A DNA stretch of 64,000 nucleotides from Flavobacterium sp. (GCF_013823965.1 NZ_PNNA01000095.1:54854-118853); one strand, 5' to 3'. Counted from the first letter of the stretch, positions 8,264 to 17,012 are shown. Notes: generated by a model from the sequence alone, not told the origin. Numbers and translations are program-made.

Positions 8264-10372
8264 TTAACTGATGTAATTCCAGATGTTTTTCTTCTTGGTC
8301 AATTCGATGTAAACGGCTCTCAAGATGGCATTTTTGGGTTTTTGCATCGGAGCGTCTTCTTTCAGGATTTTCAAGGCATAATTACGTGCCAATGCCAGAA
8401 TATCTCGATCCCGAACAATATCGGCAATTTGCAGATTCAAAACACCGCTTTGTTGGGTTCCCATCATGTCGCCAGGGCCACGAAGTTTGAGATCGACTTC
8501 CGCAATTTCGAAACCGTCATTGGTTCGAGTCATTGTTTCCATTCGGGTTTTGCTGTCGGCACTCAATTTGTGGCTCGTCATCAGGATGCAATAACTTTGT
8601 TCGGCACCACGACCCACGCGACCCCGAAGCTGGTGGAGTTGCGACAATCCAAAACGTTCCGCACTTTCGATAATCATTACGCTGGCATTTGGAATATTCA
8701 CGCCCACTTCAATCACGGTCGTGGCGACCATAATGTTGGTTTTTCCTTCGGCAAAGCGTTTCATTTCAGCATCTTTATCAGCTGGTTTCATCTTGCCGTG
8801 AAGGATGGAAATGGCATATTGTGGCAACGGAAAATCACGGGAAATGCTTTCGTAACCGTCCATCAAATCCTTTAAATCCATCGTTTTTGATTCTTCAATC
8901 AACGGATAAACGATATAAATTTGTCTGCCAATGGCAATTTCGTCCCGAATAAATTTCCAAACTTTCAGGCGGTTGCTGTCAAATCGATGCACGGTTTGGA
9001 TGGGTTTTCGTCCCGGAGGCAATTCGTCAATAACTGAAATGTCTAAATCACCGTATAAACTCATCGCCAAAGTTCGCGGAATAGGCGTGGCGGTCATTAC
9101 CAAAATATGTGGCGGTATTTCGTTTTTTTTCCAAAGTTTGGAACGTTGTTCCACCCCAAAACGATGCTGCTCGTCTATCACGGCCAAGCCCAAATTTTGG
9201 AATTTTACCTTGTCTTCCAATAAAGCGTGGGTACCAATCAAGATGTGTAAACTGCCGTTTTCGAGTTCCTCGTGAATAATTTTCCGTTCTGCAGTTTTGG
9301 TTGAGCCCGTGAGTATTTTGATGTTGATGTTCAGTTCTTTGGATAACTCCGTCAAGCCGTTGAAATGTTGGTTGGCCAAGATTTCCGTTGGCGCCATCAA
9401 GCAAGATTGAAAACCGTTGTCCAAGGCAATGAGCATACTCATTAAAGCTACAATTGTTTTTCCAGAACCCACATCGCCTTGTAGCAATCGGTTCATTTGG
9501 GCGTTGCTTCCCATATCTATTCGGATTTCCTTGATGACTCTTTTTTGGGCATTCGTCAATTCAAAAGGCAAATGGTTTTGGTAGAAATCATTGAAATATT
9601 CGCCCACTTTCGTAAACGGATGTCCTTTTATTTTATGCTTCCGAATGAGGTTTTTAGTGATTAATTGCAATTGGATATAGAACAATTCCTCGAATTTCAA
9701 CCGGTATTGGGCTTTCGCCAAAGCATCGGCACTTTTGGGGAAATGGATATTGAACAAAGCCGCATTTTTTGGAATCAGTTTCAATTCGGAAGTCAAATAA
9801 TCGGGCAGGGTTTCCGAGAATTTGGCTTGGGTTTCCAAGAACAATTGCTGCATCATTTTATTGATTACTCGATTGGAAATTCCTCTGTTGGCCAAGGTTT
9901 CCGTCGATGGATACACGGGTTGCATTGCGGAGCGCAGACTTTTTTCGTGCTCGCTCATCAATTCGATTTCGGGATGCGCCATATTGAAAGTATTTCCAAA
10001 AGATGTGCATTTTCCGAAAATCACGCAGATTTCGTTGAGTTTCAAACTCTCCCGAATCCATTTGTGGCCTTGAAACCAAACGAGTTCCATTTGTCCCGTA
10101 TCGTCCACGAATGTGGCGACAAGTCGTTTCTGGTTTTTGCCAAATTCCACCGTCTTGATGTTGACGATTTTGCCAATAATCTGGACTTCGGCAACATTGT
10201 TTTGCAATTCGTTGATCTTGTAATAACGTGTCCTGTCAATGTAGCGATTGGGGTAAAAATTGAGTAAATCGCCATATTTATGAATTCCCAATTCCTTGCG
10301 CAACAAAGTCCCGCGGTTGGGACCGACGCCTTTGAGGTATTCGATTGGGGTTTCCAGTAGGTTTTGCTGCAT
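8264..10372 (-). CDS. recG: ATP-dependent DNA helicase RecG
   Basis: A 702-aa superfamily 2 helicase, close to the usual RecG length of about 690. It has an N-terminal wedge/OB domain (ETPIEYLKGVGPNRGTLL at the start), Walker A GDVGSGKTIV near residue 300, a DEQH box (AVIDEQHRFGVEQR), TATPIPRT, and QLHQLRGRVGRG in the last helicase motif, ending with the RecG C-terminal region. RecG remodels stalled replication forks and Holliday junctions. The long plus-strand ORFs inside it are shadows of this gene. Confidence 0.97.
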   Translation of the reverse strand: MQQNLLETPIEYLKGVGPNRGTLLRKELGIHKYGDLLNFYPNRYIDRTRYYKINELQNNVAEVQIIGKIVNIKTVEFGKNQKRLVATFVDDTGQMELVWFQGHKWIRESLKLNEICVIFGKCTSFGNTFNMAHPEIELMSEHEKSLRSAMQPVYPSTETLANRGISNRVINKMMQQLFLETQAKFSETLPDYLTSELKLIPKNAALFNIHFPKSADALAKAQYRLKFEELFYIQLQLITKNLIRKHKIKGHPFTKVGEYFNDFYQNHLPFELTNAQKRVIKEIRIDMGSNAQMNRLLQGDVGSGKTIVALMSMLIALDNGFQSCLMAPTEILANQHFNGLTELSKELNINIKILTGSTKTAERKIIHEELENGSLHILIGTHALLEDKVKFQNLGLAVIDEQHRFGVEQRSKLWKKNEIPPHILVMTATPIPRTLAMSLYGDLDISVIDELPPGRKPIQTVHRFDSNRLKVWKFIRDEIAIGRQIYIVYPLIEESKTMDLKDLMDGYESISRDFPLPQYAISILHGKMKPADKDAEMKRFAEGKTNIMVATTVIEVGVNIPNASVMIIESAERFGLSQLHQLRGRVGRGAEQSYCILMTSHKLSADSKTRMETMTRTNDGFEIAEVDLKLRGPGDMMGTQQSGVLNLQIADIVRDRDILALARNYALKILKEDAPMQKPKNAILRAVYIELTKKKNIWNYIS

Positions 10373-10379
10373 AGTTAAG

Positions 10380-10430
10380 ACACGGATGACGCGGATTTAC
10401 TTCGTAAAAAAGCAGATTCAAACGGATTTT
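10380..10430. repeat. ACGGATT-type intergenic repeat
   Basis: The words CACGGATGACGCGGATTT and GATTCAAACGGATTTTT recur in this gap upstream of recG. A related element built on ACGAATT lies at 58566-58611. Such degenerate intergenic words are common in flavobacterial genomes, and their function is unknown. Confidence 0.4.
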
Positions 10431-10483
10431 TAATTTGATGAAGCGAAGATAGTTTTTTGTTTGGGAATTAGAAAATGGAATTG

Positions 10484-10515
10484 TTTGGTATTGAAAGTTG
10501 GAAAAAGTATATTTG
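10484..10515 (+). promoter_or_regulatory. Promoter of DUF1697 gene
   Basis: TTTG, 20 bases, then TATATTTG: a near-ideal Bacteroidota promoter (-33 TTTG, -7 TAnnTTTG). The -7 ends 19 bases before the ATG at 10535. This argues against the earlier in-frame start at 10475 shown in the ORF track, which lies upstream of the promoter. Confidence 0.6.
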
Positions 10516-10534
10516 GATTCTTAATTTATACAAT

Positions 10535-11089
10535 ATGACAACCCATCTCGCATTACTCCGCGGCATCAACGTTTCCGGTCACAACATGATAAAAATGGAG
10601 GCTTTGAAAACGACTTTGGAATCCATTGGTTTCCAAAATGTGGTGACTTATATCCAATCGGGTAATGTTTTTGTGGATAGCGAGGATGAAAATGCCGCCG
10701 CCGTTGGTTTCAAGATCAAGCAGGAAATTTTCAAGGTTTTTGGCCACGAAGTGCCTGTGGTGGTGATTGGAAAAACCGATTTAGAAGCTTGTTTCAAGAA
10801 CAATCCTTTTTTGAAAGCATCCGATTTGGACGTAAAAAAATTGTATGTAGCTTTTGTTTCGACCAGTTTGCGAAGCGAGAGTATCAATGATTTAAAAATT
10901 AGCCAATTTAAACCCGATGAAGCCAGTATCGATGCCAACAGAATTTACATTAAATATGCTGTTGGTGCAGGAAAAACAAGATTTGACCAGAAATATATAG
11001 AGAAAAAATTGAACGTGACGGCCACCATCCGAAATTGGAATACCGTGACGCAATTGTTGAAAATGTATGAGGAAATAATTATAAAATAG
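10535..11089 (+). CDS. DUF1697 family protein
   Basis: The start was moved from 10475 to the ATG at 10535, giving 184 aa (MTTHLALLRGINVSGHNMIKM). The family normally begins with exactly this LLRGINV motif, and a good promoter sits just upstream. DUF1697 proteins are small alpha/beta proteins of about 180 aa with no established function. The C-terminal TIRNWNTVTQLLKM segment is typical. The gene is monocistronic, divergent from recG and convergent with the next gene. Confidence 0.88.
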   Translation: MTTHLALLRGINVSGHNMIKMEALKTTLESIGFQNVVTYIQSGNVFVDSEDENAAAVGFKIKQEIFKVFGHEVPVVVIGKTDLEACFKNNPFLKASDLDVKKLYVAFVSTSLRSESINDLKISQFKPDEASIDANRIYIKYAVGAGKTRFDQKYIEKKLNVTATIRNWNTVTQLLKMYEEIIIK

Positions 11090-11107
11090 TAATCCGTGAC
11101 AAAAAAA

Positions 11108-11629
11108 CTACCACAATTGTCCCACTTCGTTTTTGATGAATGCCAAAGCCGCACTACTGGGAGATTGTTTTTCCAATAAATCACTCAAAACCACTTCACG
11201 CAACTGGTTGGCATTGGCCACTTTTTCGCTTTTCGTAGCCAAACGAATCATTTGGATTGTGGCATTTTTTGCTGCCGTAATTATCGACCAACATTCATCC
11301 GAAATGTAGATTTGTTGGGCTAAATTGTGTTCGAATTCTTGTTCCACTTGCGCAATCACATAATTGGTATATTCGTTTTTATCGTTGGAAATTGGAGTGA
11401 TACGAATCAATAATTGGCTTGGATTGATACGTTCCATAAACAAGGTCATTCTTTCGTAGGCTTGTAAACGCAGGGGTAAAGTGTCTTTTCGATTGTCTTT
11501 TTGCAACAGCCATCTTCTGGTATTTTGTTGGTCTTTGAAATACGAATCAAATAAAAAGTAAGCCACTCCTCCGGTAATTAAGGAAGGAATTGTGTAAGCA
11601 AGTATTTCAATTATTTTTGTTGAATCCAT
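11108..11629 (-). CDS. Conserved membrane-anchored protein (DUF7935-like)
   Basis: A 173-aa protein with one N-terminal transmembrane segment (about 8-28, IPSLITGGVAYFLFDSYF) and a mostly helical cytoplasmic domain. The RKDTLPLRLQAYERMTLFMERI segment recalls a protein family restricted to Bacteroidota that has no known function. I assign it to DUF7935 tentatively from memory of that pattern. It faces the DUF1697 gene tail to tail with an 18-bp gap, and no terminator hairpin is visible. Confidence 0.7.
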   Translation of the reverse strand: MDSTKIIEILAYTIPSLITGGVAYFLFDSYFKDQQNTRRWLLQKDNRKDTLPLRLQAYERMTLFMERINPSQLLIRITPISNDKNEYTNYVIAQVEQEFEHNLAQQIYISDECWSIITAAKNATIQMIRLATKSEKVANANQLREVVLSDLLEKQSPSSAALAFIKNEVGQLW

Positions 11630-11701
11630 TTGATAATCTAGATTTTTATTTAAAATTTTATAACCAAAGACAAATTAACGAATAAACCAATAAACTTATA
11701 T

Positions 11702-11709
11702 TACATTTG
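11702..11709 (+). promoter_or_regulatory. -7 element of TSUP gene
   Basis: TACATTTG matches TAnnTTTG and ends 17 bases before the ATG. No TTG is found at the usual -33 spacing. Confidence 0.4.
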
Positions 11710-11726
11710 ATGAAATTTTATAAAAA

Positions 11727-12494
11727 ATGGAATCCTACATTATCATTTTGCTTTGTTTGGCTGCTTTTGTGGCAGGATTTATTGATGCCATCGTTGGAGG
11801 AGGAGGATTGATCCAGACTCCGGTAGGATTGATTTTGTTGCCCAATCTTCCCGTTTCAACCGTTGTTGGCAGCTTGAAAGTGCCTGCTTTTAGTGGTACT
11901 TCTTTTGCCGCTTATCAATACCTCAAAAAAGTGGACATGAACTGGAAGTTGTTGGCCATCATGATGATTTTGGCTTTTCCATCTGCTTTTTTGGGTTCCA
12001 CTTTATTGACTTATGTCAGCAATGATTTCATGAAACCCTTATTGTTGGTCGTTCTTTCTTTTTTGGTCATTTACACTTATGCACAGAAAAATTTCGGGCA
12101 ACATGTGGTGAAAAATCATTCTGCCCGAACCCAAGTTTTTTATTCGGTAATCATCAGTTTCGTGGTTGGTTTTTATGACGGTTTTATTGGGCCGGGAACC
12201 GGAAGTTTTTTAGTTTTAGCCTTTATTGCCCTGCTGGGATTTGATTTTTTACACGCTTCCGCCAATGCCAAAATGGTGAATCTGGCGACCAATTTTGGTT
12301 CGATTTGTTTGTTCTTTCTTAAAGGCAAAATTATTTGGGCTATTGCCGTTCCTATGGCTTTCAGCAATGCTTTTGGAGGTTGGATTGGTGCAAAATTGGC
12401 CATCAGCAAAGGCAACAAGTTTATTCGAATCTTCTTTTTAGTGGTTGTCATCGGCACCTTGATTAGGTTTGCCTACGATGTTTTTTATAAATAG
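11727..12494 (+). CDS. TSUP-family (TauE/SafE) membrane transporter
   Basis: A 255-aa inner-membrane protein with about eight hydrophobic helices in two similar halves. Signature segments are FVAGFIDAIVGGGGLIQTP at the start of the first half and GFYDGFIGPGTGSF at the start of the second, both hallmarks of the TauE/SafE (DUF81) family. Members move sulfite, sulfonates or other organic anions. The substrate here is unknown, and neighbouring genes give no hint. It is transcribed toward uvrD, which has its own promoter element. Confidence 0.9.
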   Translation: MESYIIILLCLAAFVAGFIDAIVGGGGLIQTPVGLILLPNLPVSTVVGSLKVPAFSGTSFAAYQYLKKVDMNWKLLAIMMILAFPSAFLGSTLLTYVSNDFMKPLLLVVLSFLVIYTYAQKNFGQHVVKNHSARTQVFYSVIISFVVGFYDGFIGPGTGSFLVLAFIALLGFDFLHASANAKMVNLATNFGSICLFFLKGKIIWAIAVPMAFSNAFGGWIGAKLAISKGNKFIRIFFLVVVIGTLIRFAYDVFYK

Positions 12495-12525
12495 AAAAGC
12501 AGTCTTTTTTTAATTCTGAAATCCT

Positions 12526-12533
12526 TATTTTTG
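12526..12533 (+). promoter_or_regulatory. -7 element of uvrD
   Basis: TATTTTTG fits TAnnTTTG and ends 19 bases before the uvrD ATG. A T-rich stretch lies at the -33 position but no exact TTG. Confidence 0.4.
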
Positions 12534-12552
12534 CATTCAACAGAAATTTTTT

Positions 12553-14886
12553 ATGCAGAAATACATCAATCAACTTAACGAAGCCCAACGCGAACCCGTA
12601 CTCCAAAAAGACGGTCCAATGATTATTATTGCTGGTGCCGGCTCAGGGAAAACCCGTGTGTTGACCATTCGAATCGCCTATTTGATGAGTCAGGGCGTGG
12701 ATGCTTTTAGTATTTTGTCATTGACTTTTACCAACAAGGCGGCGCGCGAAATGAAAAAGCGTATCTCCGATATTGTTGGTTCCAATGAAGCCAAAAATCT
12801 TTGGATGGGAACTTTCCACTCGGTTTTTGCCCGAATTCTGCGTTCTGAAGCCGATAAATTGGGCTATCCTTCGAATTTTACCATTTACGATTCCCAGGAT
12901 TCTGTTAGAGCCATTTCTGCCATCATCAAGGAAATGCAGTTGGACAGGGATGTTTACAAACCCAAACAGGTTTTAAGCCGAATTTCCTCTTACAAAAATA
13001 GTTTGATAACGGTGAAAGCCTATTTCAACAATCCCGAATTGCAGGAGCAAGATGCAATGAGCAAAAAGCCTCGTTTGGGCGAAATTTACCAAAATTATGT
13101 CGACCGTTGTTTCAAGGCGGGTGCCATGGATTTTGATGATTTATTGTTGAAAACCAATGAATTGTTGAATCGTTTTCCAGATGTTTTGGCCAAGTACCAA
13201 AACCGTTTTCGTTATATATTGGTCGATGAGTACCAAGATACCAACCATTCGCAGTATTTGATTGTTCGTGCCTTGTCGGATAAATTTCAAAATATTTGCG
13301 TGGTGGGAGACGACGCCCAGAGTATTTATGCTTTTCGAGGTGCCAATATCAACAACATCCTGAATTTCCAGAAAGATTACGAAGGCGTGAAAACCTTTCG
13401 ATTGGAACAAAATTATCGTTCGACCAAAAATATTGTGGAAGCCGCCAACACGATTATCGACAAGAACAAAACCAAGCTTGATAAAGTGGTTTGGACGGCC
13501 AATGATTTTGGCCCCAAAATAAAAGTGCATCGCAGCTTGACCGATGCCGAAGAAGGGCGTTTTGTGGCGAGCACGATTTTCGAACAAAAGATGCAGCACC
13601 AGATGATGAATGGTCAATTTGCCATTTTGTATCGCACCAATGCGCAATCCCGTGCGATGGAAGATGCGCTCAGAAAAAGGGATATTCCGTATCGAATTTA
13701 CGGTGGTTTGTCCTTTTACCAAAGAAAAGAAATCAAGGATGTATTGTGTTATTTGCGATTGGTTCTGAATCCAAAGGACGAGGAAGCCTTGGTGCGCGTC
13801 ATCAATTATCCAGCTCGTGGAATAGGGGACACAACGGTCGAAAAACTGACGGTTGCCGCCAATCATTACAAGCGTTCGATATTTGAAGTAATGAAAAATA
13901 TCGACAAAATCGACTTGAAACTCAATTCGGGAACCAAGCAGAAATTGCAGGATTTCGTGATGATGATAGAGAGTTTCCAGGTCATCAACGAGAATCAGGA
14001 CGCTTTTTACATTACCGATCACGTGGCCAAAAAGACGGGATTGGTTCAAGAATTGAAGAAAGACGCCACTCCGGAAGGTATGGCGAAAATCCAGAATATA
14101 GAGGAATTATTGAACGGTATCAAGGATTTTACCGAAGGTCAACGAGAGATTGACGGTGCCCGTGGCGCGTTATCCGAATTTATGGAAGACGTGGCACTTG
14201 CTACTGATTTGGACAAAGACACCAGCGACGAAGATCGTGTGGCCTTGATGACGATACATTTGGCCAAAGGATTGGAATTTCCACACGTTTTTGTGGTGGG
14301 AATGGAAGAAGATTTGTTTCCGAGTGCGATGAGTATGAGCACCCGAAGCGAACTCGAGGAAGAACGTCGTTTGTTCTACGTGGCCTTGACCCGTGCCGAA
14401 CATCAAGCGTATTTGACGTATTCGCAATCCCGTTACCGCTGGGGAAAACTGACCGATAGCGAGCCTTCGCGTTTTATCGAAGAAATCGACGGACAATATC
14501 TGGAATACCTGACTCCTGCCGAAAGCAATTATCGCTACAAACCTATGATTGACAACGATATTTTTGGAGACGTGGACAAATCCAAGTTGCGATTGGCCAA
14601 GCCTGTTGCGGGAACTCCACCCAATTATGTTACCAATAATGAACCAAAACCAGACCTGAACATTCGGAAACTAAAACCCGTTTCAAGCAATTCTTCTTCG
14701 GGTGGAGCCAATTTGTTTGACAATAAGTTGGTTGCCGGAAATATCGTAATGCACGAACGATTTGGCAAAGGAGAAGTGTTGAATCTTGAAGGTGTTGGCG
14801 CCGACAAAAAAGCCGAAATCAAATTTGAAGTGGGCGGCATCAAGAAGTTGTTGTTGCGTTTTGCAAAATTGAACGTGATTGGGTAG
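12553..14886 (+). CDS. uvrD: UvrD/PcrA-type superfamily 1 DNA helicase
   Basis: A 777-aa helicase. Walker A is IIAGAGSGKTRVL near residue 28 and Walker B is ILVDEYQDTNHSQYL. Later motifs include VVGDDAQSIYAFRGA, LEQNYRST, and VALMTIHLAKGLEFPHVFV followed by LFYVALTRAEHQAYL. The C-terminus carries the UvrD/PcrA Tudor-like domain (VMHERFGKGEVLNLEG...KKLLLRFAKLNVI) that contacts RNA polymerase in relatives. It acts in nucleotide excision repair and clearance of replication conflicts. Whether UvrD or PcrA is the better name cannot be decided from this sequence. The 302-aa minus-strand ORF inside it is a shadow. Confidence 0.95.
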   Translation: MQKYINQLNEAQREPVLQKDGPMIIIAGAGSGKTRVLTIRIAYLMSQGVDAFSILSLTFTNKAAREMKKRISDIVGSNEAKNLWMGTFHSVFARILRSEADKLGYPSNFTIYDSQDSVRAISAIIKEMQLDRDVYKPKQVLSRISSYKNSLITVKAYFNNPELQEQDAMSKKPRLGEIYQNYVDRCFKAGAMDFDDLLLKTNELLNRFPDVLAKYQNRFRYILVDEYQDTNHSQYLIVRALSDKFQNICVVGDDAQSIYAFRGANINNILNFQKDYEGVKTFRLEQNYRSTKNIVEAANTIIDKNKTKLDKVVWTANDFGPKIKVHRSLTDAEEGRFVASTIFEQKMQHQMMNGQFAILYRTNAQSRAMEDALRKRDIPYRIYGGLSFYQRKEIKDVLCYLRLVLNPKDEEALVRVINYPARGIGDTTVEKLTVAANHYKRSIFEVMKNIDKIDLKLNSGTKQKLQDFVMMIESFQVINENQDAFYITDHVAKKTGLVQELKKDATPEGMAKIQNIEELLNGIKDFTEGQREIDGARGALSEFMEDVALATDLDKDTSDEDRVALMTIHLAKGLEFPHVFVVGMEEDLFPSAMSMSTRSELEEERRLFYVALTRAEHQAYLTYSQSRYRWGKLTDSEPSRFIEEIDGQYLEYLTPAESNYRYKPMIDNDIFGDVDKSKLRLAKPVAGTPPNYVTNNEPKPDLNIRKLKPVSSNSSSGGANLFDNKLVAGNIVMHERFGKGEVLNLEGVGADKKAEIKFEVGGIKKLLLRFAKLNVIG

Positions 14887-14904
14887 AAAGAACAAAGAAA
14901 ATAG

Positions 14905-15393
14905 ATGTTAGACAAAAGACTTGAAAAGAAGATTAATTTTATTGAAATATATCAAATTATAGGAGGTGTAATTGGTTTTCTCTTTACATTCTATTTACTA
15001 TTGACCACGGATTTGTCCAAGTATCAAAATGGGATTGGATATTTTTCAATGCTGACACCATTTCTTTTCTTTGGGTTTTGCATTTTTTCAGGAATTCTGT
15101 TAAACAAGAAAAATTATGTTCAAGGATTGAAATTAGTATTTATTTCTCTGTTGATGCAATTAATTGCTTTTGATGTTTTTGGGTTGTTTTATTCAGCCAT
15201 TAATGGAATAGGTGTAAATTTAACATTGAATTTGACAAATGATGTAATTGCAGGTTTTGATTTTTATCCATCACAATTTTTATTGGCATTAAATTCAAAT
15301 AATGCTATTTTTATTGTGAAAATTAATTTGTTTACCATTGCAATGTTGTTTTATACTGCAAAAGTTTTTCAAAAAATTAAACAAAGTCTATAA
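14905..15393 (+). CDS. Hypothetical four-helix membrane protein
   Basis: A 162-aa protein that I do not recognise. Four hydrophobic segments (about 12-30, 45-66, 75-100 and 132-155) predict an inner-membrane protein with short loops. It starts 18 bp after uvrD and may be cotranscribed with it. Its codons are visibly more AT-rich than those of the flanking uvrD and tsaC genes, which may reflect membrane composition or acquisition. A TCTATTCTCTA-type repeat follows its stop. Confidence 0.65.
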   Translation: MLDKRLEKKINFIEIYQIIGGVIGFLFTFYLLLTTDLSKYQNGIGYFSMLTPFLFFGFCIFSGILLNKKNYVQGLKLVFISLLMQLIAFDVFGLFYSAINGIGVNLTLNLTNDVIAGFDFYPSQFLLALNSNNAIFIVKINLFTIAMLFYTAKVFQKIKQSL

Positions 15394-15419
15394 TCTATTC
15401 TCTATCATCTATATTCTAA
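15388..15419. repeat. TCTATTCTCTA-type intergenic repeat
   Basis: CTATAATCTATTCTCTATCA plus CTATATTCTA lies between the membrane protein and tsaC. Related runs occur at 18520-18549 (as the complement AGATAATAGATAAAAGAG) and 36600-36640. Function unknown. Confidence 0.4.
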
Positions 15420-15423
15420 AAAA

Positions 15424-16044
15424 ATGGCACAATTCATAAAAATATACGAAGACAAACCCAGCGAGGCGGCAATTGATCGAGTGGTAAAGGTTTTGAAAGA
15501 CGGTGGTTTGGTGATTTATCCCACCGATACCGTTTATGGTTTGGGATGCGACATTACCAATACCAAAGCTTTGGAACGCATTGCCAAAATAAAGGGAGTG
15601 AAGTTGGACAAAGCTAATTTTTCCTTTATTTGTCACGATTTGAGCAATCTTTCGGATTACGTGAAGCAAATTGACACGGCCACTTTTAAACTGTTAAAAA
15701 GAGCTTTGCCTGGACCCTATACTTTTATTTTGCCGGGAAACACCAATCTACCCAAAGAATTCAAGAAGAAAACCACGGTTGGTATTCGTGTTCCGGACAA
15801 TTCGATTGCTTTGGAAATTGTTCGACAACTGGGCAATCCAATTGTTTCAACTTCTATTCGGGACGAGGATGACGTCATTGAATACACCACCGACCCGGAA
15901 CTTATTTTCGAAAAATGGCAAAACCTTGTTGATGTAGTTGTAGATGGTGGTTATGGAGACAACATTGGTTCCACCATTATTGATTTATCGGGACACGAAC
16001 CAATAGTCGTGAGAGAAGGCAAGGGAAGTTTGGATATTCTTTAG
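15424..16044 (+). CDS. tsaC: L-threonylcarbamoyladenylate synthase
   Basis: A 206-aa protein of the Sua5/YciO/YrdC (TsaC) family. It makes threonylcarbamoyl-AMP from threonine, bicarbonate and ATP, the first step of t6A modification at A37 of ANN-decoding tRNAs. Characteristic segments are GGLVIYPTDTVYGLGCDI, RALPGPYTFILPG, TVGIRVPDN and GSTIIDLSG near the C-terminus. The length matches the single-domain TsaC form, without the extra Sua5 domain. Tail to tail with the OmpA gene, sharing a terminator. Confidence 0.92.
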   Translation: MAQFIKIYEDKPSEAAIDRVVKVLKDGGLVIYPTDTVYGLGCDITNTKALERIAKIKGVKLDKANFSFICHDLSNLSDYVKQIDTATFKLLKRALPGPYTFILPGNTNLPKEFKKKTTVGIRVPDNSIALEIVRQLGNPIVSTSIRDEDDVIEYTTDPELIFEKWQNLVDVVVDGGYGDNIGSTIIDLSGHEPIVVREGKGSLDIL

Positions 16045-16060
16045 AACAGTGATCAGTTTG
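16045..16060. repeat. CAGT-word intergenic repeat, left flank of terminator
   Basis: AACAGTGATCAGTTTG directly follows the tsaC stop. With 16111-16134 it flanks the shared terminator in roughly inverted orientation. Similar words recur at 27862, 37381, 38122 and 53868. Confidence 0.4.
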
Positions 16061-16068
16061 AAGTATAA

Positions 16069-16100
16069 AAAAAACGTCCCGGTTGCTCGAGACGTTTTTT
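16069..16100. terminator. Bidirectional terminator between tsaC and OmpA gene
   Basis: AAAAAACGTC and GACGTTTTTT form a ten-base-pair stem around a 12-base loop. The A-run and T-run serve both convergent genes. Confidence 0.75.
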
Positions 16101-16110
16101 GTTAGTAGTA

Positions 16111-16134
16111 AACCGTGACTGAACACTGGTTACT
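16111..16134. repeat. ACTG-word intergenic repeat, right flank of terminator
   Basis: AACCGTGACTGAACACTGGTTACT contains ACTG/CACTGG words complementary in style to the CAGT words at 16045-16060, on the other side of the terminator. Confidence 0.4.
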
Positions 16135-16137
16135 TTC

Positions 16138-16974
16138 TTATTGTTTTTGTTGTTTTTTCATTTCTTTTTCCACCATTTCGTAGAATTGGTCGATTTTTGG
16201 CAACACAACAATGCGGGTTCTTCTATTTCTAGCTTTGTTTTCGGCAGAATCATTGGCTACCAAAGGAACATAAGAACTTCTACCGGCAGCAATTAACTGT
16301 TCTGGTTTAACACCCAATTGACCAGTCAAAACGCGAATGATTGATGTAGAACGTTTTACGCTCAAATCCCAGTTGTCAAGCAATACTCCGTTTCCAACAT
16401 AAGGAACGTTGTCTGTATGACCTTCGACCATACACTCAAAATCAGGTTTGTCATTTACCACTTTAGCCACTTTGGCCAAAACTCCTTTTGCTTTGTCGGT
16501 TACTTCATAGCTACCGCTTTTGAACAACAATTTATCTGCAATAGATATAAATACAACACCTTTTTCCACATTGATTTCAATATCTGGATCCGAAATTCCA
16601 ACAGCACTTTTCAAACTAGTCACAACAGCAAGGGTAACACTGTCTTTTTTAGTTAAAGCATCTTGCATTCTTGAAATTTTTAAATCTTTTTCCTTGATGG
16701 ATTCCAAAGCTTTTTCAATGTTTTCAGCTCCTTTTGTAGTAAGCACTGTCATGTCTTTAGATTGGGAAATCAAAGTTTGATTGTGTTCTTTCAATCCATC
16801 AACACTAGCTTTAAGCCCAGCTTTTTCTTCCAAACAGGAATTTAATTTTACGGTACATGTATTTAATAAGTCTTGAGTTTCTTTGTTTTTAGCTTCAAGA
16901 TCTGCATATTTCTTTTTAGAAACGCAAGAAGTCATGACAGTCAATAAGGATAGTGCAATAACAATTTTTTTCAT
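16138..16974 (-). CDS. OmpA-family lipoprotein
   Basis: A 278-aa protein with a lipoprotein signal (MKKIVIALSLLTVMTSC, lipid-modified Cys17). A coiled-coil region (about 22-110) follows, then a C-terminal OmpA/MotB peptidoglycan-binding domain (about 150-265) with VEGHTDNVPY, NWDLSVKRSTSIIRVL and NKARNRRTRIVVL. It would sit in the outer membrane with the coiled coil as a spacer and the OmpA domain on peptidoglycan. The absence of a beta barrel separates it from true OmpA porins. It is monocistronic, with a -7 element upstream and a terminator downstream. Confidence 0.92.
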   Translation of the reverse strand: MKKIVIALSLLTVMTSCVSKKKYADLEAKNKETQDLLNTCTVKLNSCLEEKAGLKASVDGLKEHNQTLISQSKDMTVLTTKGAENIEKALESIKEKDLKISRMQDALTKKDSVTLAVVTSLKSAVGISDPDIEINVEKGVVFISIADKLLFKSGSYEVTDKAKGVLAKVAKVVNDKPDFECMVEGHTDNVPYVGNGVLLDNWDLSVKRSTSIIRVLTGQLGVKPEQLIAAGRSSYVPLVANDSAENKARNRRTRIVVLPKIDQFYEMVEKEMKKQQKQ

Positions 16975-17004
16975 AGAGGATAAAATTTAATTAAACGTGA
17001 ATTA

Positions 17005-17012
17005 CAAAGTTA
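17005..17012 (-). promoter_or_regulatory. -7 element of OmpA-family gene
   Basis: TAACTTTG on the minus strand, 30 bases before the ATG, fits TAnnTTTG. No clear -33. Confidence 0.4.

Noticed and set aside
8246-8875. 209-aa plus-strand ORF
   Set aside because: Antisense to the 3' end of recG with no family features; a shadow of the real gene.
13141-14049. 302-aa minus-strand ORF
   Set aside because: It lies wholly inside uvrD, whose motifs are intact; the antisense frame has no recognisable domain.
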